A stretch of 64,000 nt of DNA from positions 186,001 through 250,000 of the forward strand of contig NZ_CP027762.1 in NCBI RefSeq assembly GCF_003852315.1, in the 5' to 3' direction. Position numbers and translations under genes: made by a program. Positions 1 through 8,449 of the stretch are shown here, piece after piece. Every line of letters begins with the position of its first letter. The stretch's first letter is position 1. The notes beneath the pieces were generated by a model. That model was not told the origin of the DNA, ran no database searches, and saw only the letters and a program-made list of their open reading frames with translations. The stretch is from Pseudomonas sp. LBUM920. GTDB taxonomy: Bacteria > Pseudomonadota > Gammaproteobacteria > Pseudomonadales > Pseudomonadaceae.

Positions 1-2
1 GC

Positions 3-2342
3 AACTTCACGCCGGCCCTTACCCAACTGCGCCAATTACCTGCCGAACGCCAGACGCCAGGCCAGATCAGCGATCACATTGTGATTGCCGGCTGGGCCGG
101 GCAAGACGCCGAAGTGCTGAAGGTGTACGAGGCGCAAGGCAAGAATCGCAACCTGACTACCCAGGCGCTGGCCACGGTTGCCCGTAACTATCGCAATCAA
201 AAGCAGTGGCCACAGGCCCTGGCGGTATATCAGCAGGCGCTGCTGCGTGAGCCGAATAATATCGACCTGCAACTGGGCCAGGCCCTGACCCAGGCCGACG
301 GTGGCCAAACCAATGAAGCGGTGCAACGCACCCGCGCTTTGGTGGCGGCGCAACCCAATGACCCCAACCGCCGCATGGCCCTGGGCTACGCGCTGACCCG
401 CGCGGGCTTGAACTACGACGCGCTGTTTGAGTTCGACCAGGCTTTTATCCGCGCGGGTGACAAACCCGAAGTGGTGCGCGAATACATCGTCGCCCTGCAA
501 AAGGCCCGTTTGCCGGAGCCAGCCCTGCGCCTGTCGGCCAAGCACCCAGGCGTACTCGATGTTGTGACCCAGCGCCGCCTGGAAGGCGACCTCGCCGCCG
601 AACGTGTACGCATGGCCGAGTACGCCACGCGCACCGAGAAAGAACGTTATGTGGTCGCTGATCGCGCCCTCAGTGACTACGACACACTGCTCGCCCGCTG
701 GACCCCTGACCAGAGCGCCCATGACGACGTGGTGCGCTGGCGCATCGACCGCCTGGGCGCCCTCAAGGCACGCGCGCGCACCGCAGAGGTGATCCGCGAG
801 TACGAAACCCTCACTGGCGAAAGCGTGCAATTACCTACCTACGCTTTGCGCTGGGTGGCTGCGTCCTACCTCGACCAGCGCCAGCCGGAAAAAGCCGAGC
901 CGTTGTACCGCCAGGCGCTGACGGCACCGGATGCCGATCCCGGTGATCACGTCGAAGACAGCACCGCATTGTTTTACGCCTTGCTCGAAAGCGACAAGGT
1001 GATGCAAGCGCGCGAAGTCGCCAATAACCTGGCCACCAACCAGAAGCCTCGCGTTGAACTCAAGGGCTTGCCCATCGGCAACCCCAACGACAGCTGGATG
1101 GACGCGCAGCAACTGGCGGCCCAGGCCGGCACTTACGGCGGTGACCTGCCAGGCAGCGAAACCGGGCTGGAAGCCCTGGTGGCGAAAGCCCCTGGCAACG
1201 TCGGCCTGCGCCTGGCCCAGGCCGATATGTACCGCGCGCGTGATTGGCCGCGGCGCGCCGAAGGCTCGCTCAAGGAAGTTGAAACCCAGGCCCCGCGCGA
1301 TATCGGCCTGGAAGTGTCCCAGGCCTACACCGCCATGGACCTGCAGGAATGGCGGCAAATGGACGCGCTGACCGATGACGTGCTGGCGCGCAACCCCGAC
1401 AGCCGCCAGGTGCAGCGCCTCAGCCGCCTGCGCGACGTACACGACATGGCCGAACTGCGCGTCGAAGCCTACACCGGCAAAAGCTACGGCGGTGGTGGTA
1501 ACAATGATGTCGGCGCAGTGGCAGGCAGCCGGGACTGGGGCATCGAAAGCGTGCTTTACAGCCCGCCCATCGATGAAGACTGGCGCGTCTTCGCCGGCGC
1601 CGGTTACGCCACCGCAGACTTTACCGAAGGCACCGGCCAGCATCGTTTTCAGCGCGTCGGCGTCGAGCAGCGCACCCGCGACATGACCCTGGAAGCCGAG
1701 GTGTCCAACCACTCCTACGGTTATGGCTCCAAGCAAGGCGCGAGCGTGTCGATTGCCCGCGACATCAATGACAACTGGCAGTACGGCGGCAGCCTGGGTT
1801 ATCTCCTGGCGACCACGCCGCTGCGCGCATTGAATGCCGATGTCACGGCCAACGGCGGCAGTGGCTTTGTCCGCTGGCGCGAGAATGAGAGCCGCGAATG
1901 GAAGCTGTCCCTGAGCCCGTCGCATTTCAGCGACGGCAACAACCGCCTCGAAGCGCTGCTCACCGGTCGCGAGGGCATCTACAGCTCGCCGCACGTGCAA
2001 GTGGACCTGGGCCTGGAAGTCGGCGCCAGCCGCAACACGAAGGAAGACGTGGTGTATTTCAACCCGAAATCGGACTTCAGCGTGTTGCCCACCATGACGG
2101 TCAATCACGTGCTTTATCACCGCTATGAGACCCAGTGGAGTCAGCAGTTCCAGATCGGTGCGGGCACCTATAGCCAGCGCGATTATTCCACCAGTGGGGT
2201 CGGCCTGATCGGCTACGGCCAACGTTTTCGCTGGAACGACGTGCTGGAAACCGGCGCCAACCTGAGCCTGATCAGCCGCACCTATGACGGCGATCGCGAA
2301 CGCGATCTGCGCCTGCTCGTCGACCTCACTTACCGTTTCTAA
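3..2342 (+). CDS. pgaA: PgaA, poly-beta-1,6-GlcNAc outer-membrane export porin (5' end outside the window)
   Basis: The reading frame is open to the left edge, so the true start lies outside; an internal GTG at 81 is not taken as the start. PgaA (HmsH) passes the biofilm polysaccharide poly-N-acetylglucosamine across the outer membrane. The N-terminal half seen here is helical and TPR-like, with repeated A/L/Y patterns such as WPQALAVYQQALLREP. From about codon 490 it becomes a glycine- and aromatic-rich beta barrel ending in LLVDLTYRF, a terminal aromatic typical of outer-membrane proteins. It is followed after 12 bp by pgaB, then pgaC and pgaD, the standard operon order. The identification rests on this order and on the TPR-plus-barrel layout. 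Confidence 0.93.
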   Translation, partial: NFTPALTQLRQLPAERQTPGQISDHIVIAGWAGQDAEVLKVYEAQGKNRNLTTQALATVARNYRNQKQWPQALAVYQQALLREPNNIDLQLGQALTQADGGQTNEAVQRTRALVAAQPNDPNRRMALGYALTRAGLNYDALFEFDQAFIRAGDKPEVVREYIVALQKARLPEPALRLSAKHPGVLDVVTQRRLEGDLAAERVRMAEYATRTEKERYVVADRALSDYDTLLARWTPDQSAHDDVVRWRIDRLGALKARARTAEVIREYETLTGESVQLPTYALRWVAASYLDQRQPEKAEPLYRQALTAPDADPGDHVEDSTALFYALLESDKVMQAREVANNLATNQKPRVELKGLPIGNPNDSWMDAQQLAAQAGTYGGDLPGSETGLEALVAKAPGNVGLRLAQADMYRARDWPRRAEGSLKEVETQAPRDIGLEVSQAYTAMDLQEWRQMDALTDDVLARNPDSRQVQRLSRLRDVHDMAELRVEAYTGKSYGGGGNNDVGAVAGSRDWGIESVLYSPPIDEDWRVFAGAGYATADFTEGTGQHRFQRVGVEQRTRDMTLEAEVSNHSYGYGSKQGASVSIARDINDNWQYGGSLGYLLATTPLRALNADVTANGGSGFVRWRENESREWKLSLSPSHFSDGNNRLEALLTGREGIYSSPHVQVDLGLEVGASRNTKEDVVYFNPKSDFSVLPTMTVNHVLYHRYETQWSQQFQIGAGTYSQRDYSTSGVGLIGYGQRFRWNDVLETGANLSLISRTYDGDRERDLRLLVDLTYRF

Positions 2343-2354
2343 AAGAGCCTGAAC

Positions 2355-4352
2355 ATGACTGTCCTCAGCCGTTGTTTATTGGTCCTGGGTGTATTGCTGG
2401 CCGGCGCCTGCGCCCAGCAACCTGCGCCCTATACCCCACCCGCCGAGCGGCCGACACCTGCGCGTGAAGCGCCGTGGCCGAAGAACCATTTCCTGGGCAT
2501 TGCCTACCACGACATCGAAGATCGCGACCCCGATCAGGCGGTGGTGGCGGTGCGCACCGAACGGTTGGTCGACCAACTGGCCTGGCTGCGCGAAAACGGC
2601 TACCAGCCGGTCAGTGTCGATCAGATCCTGGCAGCGCGCAGCGGTGGGCCGCAGTTGCCGCCCAAAGCCATCCTGCTCAGCTTCGACGACGGCTACTCCA
2701 GCTTCTATACCCGCGTGCTACCGATTTTGCGTGCCTATAACTGGCCGGCAATCCTGGCCCCGGTGGGCTATTGGATCGACACGCCGCTGAATAAACCGGT
2801 GGATTTTGCCGGCACACCGCGCGCGCGTTCCGACTTCCTGACATGGGAGCAGGTGCGCGAAATCTCCAAGTCGGGCCTGGTCGAAATCGCCGCCCACACT
2901 GACGCCAGCCACACCGGCATCCTGGCCAACCCGCAAGGTAACCAGGAGCCGGCCGCCGCAACGCGACGTTATGACGCCGCCACTGGCACCTATGAAACCG
3001 AGGCGCAGTTCCAGGCGCGGATGCGCGCCGACGTCACGGCCATTACCCACAAACTGCGCGCCGTCACCGGCAAGGCGCCGCGTGTATGGGTGTGGCCTTA
3101 CGGCGCCGCCGACGGCACCTCGTTGGCGGTCGTCGGCGAACAGGGCTACCAGATGGCCCTGACCCTGGACGACGGCCTCGACGACCTCGCCAACCTCAAA
3201 AGCAGCCCACGCTTCCTGGTGGCCTCCGACCCGGACGGCGAGCACTACGCCAACGCGATTGTCGGTACACAGGCGCGGACCTCGATGCGCGTGCTGCACG
3301 TGGACCTGGATAACGTCTACGACCCGGACCCGGCCCAAGAGGCCCGCAACCTCGACCAGCTGGTGCAGCGCGTGGTCGACATGGGCGCCAGCACCGTGTT
3401 CCTGCAAGCCTTCGCCGACCCCAAGGGTGACGGCCTGGTGCATTCGCTGTACTTCCCCAACCGCCATCTGCCGGTGCGCCGCGACTTGTTCAACCGCGTC
3501 ACCTGGCAACTGCGCACCCGTGGCCACGTGGCGATCTACGCGTGGATGCCAGTGCTGAGCTTTGCGCTCGACCCTTCGTTGCCGCGTGTCACGCGAATGG
3601 ACCCGAAAACCGGCCAGGTCGGCCTCGACCCGGACCAGTACAAGCGCCTGTCGCCGTTTGACCCGGCCGTGCGCCAGCAGATCGGTGAGATCTATGAGGA
3701 CCTGGCGCGCAGCACGGCCATCGACGGCGTGCTGTTCCACGACGACGCAGTCCTCTCTGATTTCGAAGACGCCAGCCCCGCAGCGCTCAAGGCCTACGCC
3801 GCCAACGGCCTGCCGGGCAGCATTGCCGCACTGCGTGCCGACCCGGCCGTGATGCAGCGCTGGACGCGTTTCAAGAGCCGCTACCTGATCGACTTTACCC
3901 AGGAGCTGGCCGCCAAAGTGCGCGCCATCCGTGGGCCGCAGGTGCAGACCGCGCGCAATATCTTCGCCGAGCCGATGCTCAACCCGGCGAGCGAAGCGTG
4001 GTTCGCGCAGAACCTCGATGACTTCCTCCAGACCTACGACTGGACCGCGCCGATGGCCATGCCGCTGATGGAAGGCGAGACGCTGAAAAACTCCAACGCC
4101 TGGCTGGAAAAACTCGTGGCCACCGTCAAGGCCCGTCCCGATGCCTTGCAGCGCACCGTGTTTGAACTGCAAGCCAAAGACTGGCGCACCAAAGACGCAC
4201 CCGATATCGACGGCGCGCAGATGGCTGAATGGATGGGTGTGCTCAAACGCCAGGGGGTCAGGAGTTTTGGCTACTACCCGGACAACTTCCTGGAAAACTC
4301 GCCGGACCTGAAGACGGTACGTCCGGCCCTGTCCAACCAATGGAACCCTTGA
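2355..4352 (+). CDS. pgaB: PgaB, poly-beta-1,6-N-acetylglucosamine N-deacetylase lipoprotein
   Basis: This 665-residue protein starts with a lipoprotein signal, with lipobox LAGAC and lipidated Cys19. The NodB-type deacetylase domain follows: LSFDDGYSSF gives the metal-binding Asp pair (D111, D112), and EIAAHTDASH carries H181 and H186. The C-terminal half (about 300-640) is the PgaB glycoside-hydrolase-like domain, with FLQAFADPKGDG and GVLFHDDA. PgaB partially deacetylates PNAG in the periplasm so that it can be exported through PgaA. The length matches the family. It lies between pgaA (12 bp gap) and pgaC (2 bp gap), so the genes are almost certainly co-transcribed. Confidence 0.95.
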   Translation: MTVLSRCLLVLGVLLAGACAQQPAPYTPPAERPTPAREAPWPKNHFLGIAYHDIEDRDPDQAVVAVRTERLVDQLAWLRENGYQPVSVDQILAARSGGPQLPPKAILLSFDDGYSSFYTRVLPILRAYNWPAILAPVGYWIDTPLNKPVDFAGTPRARSDFLTWEQVREISKSGLVEIAAHTDASHTGILANPQGNQEPAAATRRYDAATGTYETEAQFQARMRADVTAITHKLRAVTGKAPRVWVWPYGAADGTSLAVVGEQGYQMALTLDDGLDDLANLKSSPRFLVASDPDGEHYANAIVGTQARTSMRVLHVDLDNVYDPDPAQEARNLDQLVQRVVDMGASTVFLQAFADPKGDGLVHSLYFPNRHLPVRRDLFNRVTWQLRTRGHVAIYAWMPVLSFALDPSLPRVTRMDPKTGQVGLDPDQYKRLSPFDPAVRQQIGEIYEDLARSTAIDGVLFHDDAVLSDFEDASPAALKAYAANGLPGSIAALRADPAVMQRWTRFKSRYLIDFTQELAAKVRAIRGPQVQTARNIFAEPMLNPASEAWFAQNLDDFLQTYDWTAPMAMPLMEGETLKNSNAWLEKLVATVKARPDALQRTVFELQAKDWRTKDAPDIDGAQMAEWMGVLKRQGVRSFGYYPDNFLENSPDLKTVRPALSNQWNP

Positions 4353-4354
4353 CC

Positions 4355-5695
4355 ATGTTCGACAGAATCCTGGCTTTATTCGTGTTGGCGCTGGTGTTGG
4401 GTGTGCCCCTAGGCCTGATCTTTCTGGTCACCGGGCAGTTCCTGATGGACTTCGTGTTTTTCTACCCGCTGTTCATGTCGGCATTGTGGATCGCCGGCGG
4501 GCTGTACTTCTGGCTGCACTGGGAGCGTCACTGGCCGTGGAAGGAAGACACGCCGGCGCCGACCCTGGCCGGCAACCCGCTGATCTCGATCATCATCCCT
4601 TGCTACAACGAGGGTGATAACGCCGCCGATACTATTCACGCGGCGCTGGACCAGCTGTACCCGAACATCGAAGTGATCGCCGTCAATGACGGCTCCAAGG
4701 ACAACACCGCCGCGGTACTCGATGCCCTGGCATTGGAACATCCACGCCTGCGGGTGCTGCACCTGGCGCAGAACCAGGGCAAGGCCGTGGCCTTGCGCAT
4801 GGGCGCTGTGGCCGCGCGCAGTGAATACCTGGTGTGCATCGACGGCGACGCCTTGCTGGATAAAAACGCCGCAGCCTATATGGTTGCGCCAATGCTGGAC
4901 AACCCACGCCTCGGTGCCGTGACCGGCAACCCACGCATCCGCACGCGTTCGACCTTGATCGGCCGGGTGCAGGTGGGTGAGTTCTCCTCGATCATCGGCT
5001 TGATCAAGCGCACCCAGCGGGTGTTCGGTCGGATCTTCACGGTTTCGGGTGTGGTCGTAGCGTTTCGCAAGAAAGCGCTGGACCGCATCGACTACTGGAG
5101 CACCGACATGATCACCGAGGACATCGATGTCAGTTGGAAGCTGCAGCTCGATCACTGGGCAATCTTCTATGAGCCGCGCGCCTTGTGCTGGATCCTGATG
5201 CCTGAAACCGTCGGCGGCCTGTGGAAACAACGCCTGCGCTGGGCCCAGGGCGGCGCCGAAGTGCTGTTCAAAAACATCCGTGGCATCTGGCAATGGCGCC
5301 ATCGCTACCTGTGGCCGCTGCTGTTCGAATACTGCCTGTCCACCGGTTGGGCGTTCACCTTCCTGCTGTCGGTGATCTTCTGGGGCTTGGGCAAGTTCAT
5401 GGTGCTGCCACAGGCGATTGCCGTGGACTCGCTGGTGCCACCGGCGTTTACCGGGCTGGTGCTGGCGATGGTGTGCCTGCTGCAATTTGCAGTCAGCATC
5501 CTGATTGACCGGCGCTACGAAAAAGACCTGTGGAAAACCCTGTTCTGGACCGTGTGGTACCCGATGGTGTTCTGGCTGGTCAGTTTGCTCACCACATTGG
5601 TCAGCTTTCCCAAGGTGCTGTTCAACCAGCATCAGAAGCGCGCACGCTGGGTCAGCCCGGACCGCGGTATTAAACCTAGCGAAGAGGAGGCGTGA
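4355..5695 (+). CDS. pgaC: PgaC, poly-beta-1,6-GlcNAc synthase (GT2 glycosyltransferase)
   Basis: The protein is a processive family 2 glycosyltransferase in the inner membrane that polymerises UDP-GlcNAc. Visible GT2 signatures are VNDGSKDN, CIDGDALLD, the TED-type acid MITEDID and the QxxRW-type motif KQRLRWAQGG. Two N-terminal membrane segments (MFDRILALFVLAL onward) and several C-terminal segments frame the catalytic domain. The start is placed at ATG 4355, which gives the family N-terminus MFDRIL. The frame runs open further upstream, but that part lies inside pgaB and does not look like PgaC. An in-frame ATG at 4340 is the only close alternative. The C-terminus RARWVSPDRGI is typical of PgaC. 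Confidence 0.95.
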   Translation: MFDRILALFVLALVLGVPLGLIFLVTGQFLMDFVFFYPLFMSALWIAGGLYFWLHWERHWPWKEDTPAPTLAGNPLISIIIPCYNEGDNAADTIHAALDQLYPNIEVIAVNDGSKDNTAAVLDALALEHPRLRVLHLAQNQGKAVALRMGAVAARSEYLVCIDGDALLDKNAAAYMVAPMLDNPRLGAVTGNPRIRTRSTLIGRVQVGEFSSIIGLIKRTQRVFGRIFTVSGVVVAFRKKALDRIDYWSTDMITEDIDVSWKLQLDHWAIFYEPRALCWILMPETVGGLWKQRLRWAQGGAEVLFKNIRGIWQWRHRYLWPLLFEYCLSTGWAFTFLLSVIFWGLGKFMVLPQAIAVDSLVPPAFTGLVLAMVCLLQFAVSILIDRRYEKDLWKTLFWTVWYPMVFWLVSLLTTLVSFPKVLFNQHQKRARWVSPDRGIKPSEEEA

Positions 5696-5697
5696 CG

Positions 5698-6180
5698 ATG
5701 AAACTGGTCAGAACTCGCCAGAACACAGTGATGTGGATCATCGACGTGCTGCTCACCTTGCTGGCCTGGGCCGGGCTGGTCTGGCTGCTGGCACGCGGGA
5801 TCGGCGCAATGCTGGAAACCCACGGCGGCCCGCGCATTGAAGCGCCGATTTTTGCGGCGCTCAACACCTTGCAGATCTACCTGTGGATCGCCTTGTTCAA
5901 TGCGGTGATCCTGATCAGTTGGGCACGCTATCAACAGCGCCGCGGGCGCAAGTTTGCCCAGCGTCGCGCCGAAGCCAACGCGCTCAGCGATAAAAGCCTG
6001 AGTGAAAGTTTCAACTTGGGCGACGGCCACCTCGAGCAGTTTCGCAAGTCGGGCGTGCTGGTGATCCACAACGATGACGAGGGCGGCGTAGAAGATGTGA
6101 AGGCCCATGTTTCGCGCGACGTTGAGCGGCCAGGGCTGACCTTGGTGCCAGGGCAGGAAAAAGACAAAGGCGCAGGCTGA
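5698..6180 (+). CDS. pgaD: PgaD, PNAG synthesis accessory membrane protein
   Basis: This is a 160-residue protein with two membrane helices near the N-terminus (about 12-35 and 58-78) followed by a charged cytoplasmic tail. PgaD partners PgaC; in E. coli the PgaC-PgaD pair is the c-di-GMP-responsive synthase. The start is ATG 5698, seven bases after a GAGGAGG ribosome site inside the end of pgaC. A GTG at 5692 is too close to that site. The C-terminal half beyond the helices is poorly conserved in the family, so the call rests on the helices and on position as the last pga gene. Confidence 0.9.
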   Translation: MKLVRTRQNTVMWIIDVLLTLLAWAGLVWLLARGIGAMLETHGGPRIEAPIFAALNTLQIYLWIALFNAVILISWARYQQRRGRKFAQRRAEANALSDKSLSESFNLGDGHLEQFRKSGVLVIHNDDEGGVEDVKAHVSRDVERPGLTLVPGQEKDKGAG

Positions 6181-6223
6181 TTGCCCCGGGCTCTTTGCCC
6201 CGAGCTCTGTGGCGAGCGGTCTC

Positions 6224-6358
6224 TGTGGCGAGCGGGCTTGCCCCGCGTTGGGCTGCGAAGCAGCCCCAAACCTGACGCCACGATGTTCCTGACGTAACGC
6301 GGCGACACTGACTCGGGGACGCTTCGCGCCCCAACGCGGGGCAAGCCCGCTCGCCACA
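6224..6358. repeat. REP inverted pair (TGTGGCGAGCGGGCTTG class)
   Basis: Two copies of a GC-rich palindromic REP face each other: TGTGGCGAGCGGGCTTG on the left and its complement at the right end, each with a CCCCGCGTTGGG extension. The pair sits just downstream of pgaD and could fold into a long hairpin that ends the pga transcript. The same class recurs at 42853-42987. Confidence 0.85.
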
Positions 6359-6693
6359 AGCGGCGCATCCCAGACTAATCCGATAAATGGGATCCAATTC
6401 ACAAAACATCCGCGAACTTTTCTGTATTCCTCTGCACTAACCTAACTCGGCATTTAATTGATGGCTAAATAATGGCATCTGCTGGGTTGTTTGCCCAAGG
6501 GTTATCAAAAACAGTGGCCGCTTGTCGGAATAAAAGTTTCAACAACAAGCGCTGTCGCCGTTTTATGATTATTTGTTGTTATTAATCAATATGTTGCGGT
6601 TGCAATAAGTACGAATGTTCGACAAGTCCAGCTTCTTGGGCTAGCGCGAGTTCGATGTTAGTTTGCCGCCCCTTGATTTTCGATGGATCGAAC
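6359..6693. other. AT-rich intergenic stretch ahead of tpsB
   Basis: This 335 bp stretch separates the pga operon from the TpsB/TpsA locus. It holds no convincing gene. It is clearly more AT-rich than its surroundings (for example TTATGATTATTTGTTG near 6563), which fits a promoter region for tpsBA, but no single -35/-10 pair stands out enough to call. Confidence 0.5.
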
Positions 6694-8418
6694 ATGTCTT
6701 TGTTATTGCCACGGACTCGGTATTTGCTGTGCACTTTCCTGCTCGCCTGCCTGGGCCTGAACAGCGCCACAGCCGCTCCCACGCCAGGGGATCAAGACTT
6801 GATCCGCGACCGGCAAAATCGCCTGCTCGAAGAGCAGGGCCGGCGCCTGCAAGAACTCCAGGACCTGCCCGGCAAAGAGGCCAAGCCCCAAGCCCCGGCG
6901 ACGCCCGCTGACACCCGCTGTTTCCCGATCAAAGACATCGAGCTCAAGGGCGCCGACAGCCTGTCCGCTGCCGACCGCACGCTGTTGCTCAAACCCTATG
7001 TGGGCCAATGCCTGGGCGTCTCGCAGCTCAATGAGCTGCTTAAAGTCATCACCGACTATTACATCGCCAAAGGCCGCGTCACCAGCCGTGCCTACCTGCC
7101 GCAACAGGACCTGTCCAGCGGCCACCTGCAAGTGCTGGTGGTCGAGGGCAAGCTCGAAGCCTTGAGAAGCGCCGAAGGCAGCAACGTGACCGACCGCGAG
7201 CTGGCCATGGCCTTTCCCGGCAAGGTCGGCGAGGCGCTGAACCTGCGCGAGGTCGAGCAACTGGTCGACCAGCTCAACCGTCTGCCGTCCAAACAGGCAC
7301 AAATGGAACTGACCCCCGGCAAAGAAGTGGGCGGCAGCGACGTGGTGGTCAAGAACACCGCGCAAAAGCCGTGGCGCGCCAGCCTGTCGCGCAATAACGA
7401 CGGGCAAAGAAGCACCGGCGAGCAGCAATGGGGCGCGGGCCTGGAGTGGGACAGCCCGCTGGGGCTGGCCGACCAACTGGTGCTGCGCGGTGGTCACGAC
7501 GCGATCAGCGACCACCAGAAAACGTCGAAAAACACCATGCTCTACTACAACGTGCCCTGGGGCTGGTGGAACTTCAGCTACACCTACAGCGAGAGCGATT
7601 ACCGCGCGCTGGGTTACACCGACACCTTCAAGTTCAAGCAGTCGGGCGATAACGAAAACCACCAACTGCGCGCAGAGCGCGTGATTCACCGCGATGACGT
7701 GAGCAAGACCTCAGTCAACGTCGGTCTGGCTCACCTGCGCACCAACAACTACATCGACGACGCACACCTTGAAACCAGCAGTAACCGCCTCAGCGAACTG
7801 CAATTTGGCATCAACCACGGCCGGCGCATCGGCAATGCCTTCGTCAACGTTGACCTGGGCGTGCAGAACGGCATCGGTGCATTTGACGCCCAGCGCGACG
7901 ACCAGCATCGCGATCAGTACGGGCACCTCACGGCCACTCCCGATTACCGCAAATACACCGCCACCGTCAGTTATCTGCAGCCGTTCAGCCTGTGGGGCGA
8001 GTCGTTCAGCTTTACCAGCTTGGCCACCGGGCAACGCAGCGAAGACGTGCTGTTCTCGCCGCAACGCATCAGCCTCGGCGGCTCTTCTTCGGTACGCGGT
8101 TTCAAGGATCAGCAACTGTCCGGCGACAGCGGTGGCTACTGGCGCAATGAAGTGCGCTGGGCCCGCCCGGTCACGTTGGAATGGCTGCGCCCGGCCTTCG
8201 CCGAATACGGCACCAGCCTGGGTTACGACCAAGGCGTGATCCGCAACGACCGTTACAACGACGACTACCACGGCCGCGTTTCAAGCAACTCCGTGGAGCT
8301 GTTCGCCCGGGGCAAATACGTCAGCACCAGCGTGACGTTTGCTCACTCGTTAGAAAGGCCTGGGGTCGTGACGGAGCGCGAAGCACCGATCTACTTCCGC
8401 ATGGATTTCTTCCTGTAA
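6694..8418 (+). CDS. TpsB/CdiB-type two-partner secretion outer-membrane transporter (ShlB/FhaC family)
   Basis: The protein has an N-terminal signal peptide (MSLLLPRTRYLLCTFLLACLG, cleavage near ATA-APT). A POTRA region follows, around CFPIKDIELKGADSL and the LQVLVVEGKLEAL segment, and the rest is a beta barrel. The barrel shows the family VRGF motif (GGSSSVRGFKDQQL) and ends in FRMDFFL, a terminal aromatic signal for outer-membrane insertion. It should export the TpsA protein encoded 31 bp downstream. ATG 6694 is chosen because it places the signal peptide at the N-terminus; an in-frame ATG at 6655 would add 13 unlikely residues. The order B-A-immunity matches cdiBAI loci of the E. coli type. 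Confidence 0.92.
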   Translation: MSLLLPRTRYLLCTFLLACLGLNSATAAPTPGDQDLIRDRQNRLLEEQGRRLQELQDLPGKEAKPQAPATPADTRCFPIKDIELKGADSLSAADRTLLLKPYVGQCLGVSQLNELLKVITDYYIAKGRVTSRAYLPQQDLSSGHLQVLVVEGKLEALRSAEGSNVTDRELAMAFPGKVGEALNLREVEQLVDQLNRLPSKQAQMELTPGKEVGGSDVVVKNTAQKPWRASLSRNNDGQRSTGEQQWGAGLEWDSPLGLADQLVLRGGHDAISDHQKTSKNTMLYYNVPWGWWNFSYTYSESDYRALGYTDTFKFKQSGDNENHQLRAERVIHRDDVSKTSVNVGLAHLRTNNYIDDAHLETSSNRLSELQFGINHGRRIGNAFVNVDLGVQNGIGAFDAQRDDQHRDQYGHLTATPDYRKYTATVSYLQPFSLWGESFSFTSLATGQRSEDVLFSPQRISLGGSSSVRGFKDQQLSGDSGGYWRNEVRWARPVTLEWLRPAFAEYGTSLGYDQGVIRNDRYNDDYHGRVSSNSVELFARGKYVSTSVTFAHSLERPGVVTEREAPIYFRMDFFL

Positions 8419-8449
8419 TTCAACGCCCTGCTGCAACGAGAATCTGAAA

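Noticed and set aside
831..2222. A 463-codon minus-strand frame opposite pgaA (and similar ones opposite pgaB and pgaC).
   Set aside because: The plus strand encodes recognisable Pga proteins in operon order; the opposite frames show no domain or start signal.
4229..4354. A longer PgaC start within pgaB.
   Set aside because: The extra 42 residues do not resemble PgaC, and ATG 4355 gives the family N-terminus.
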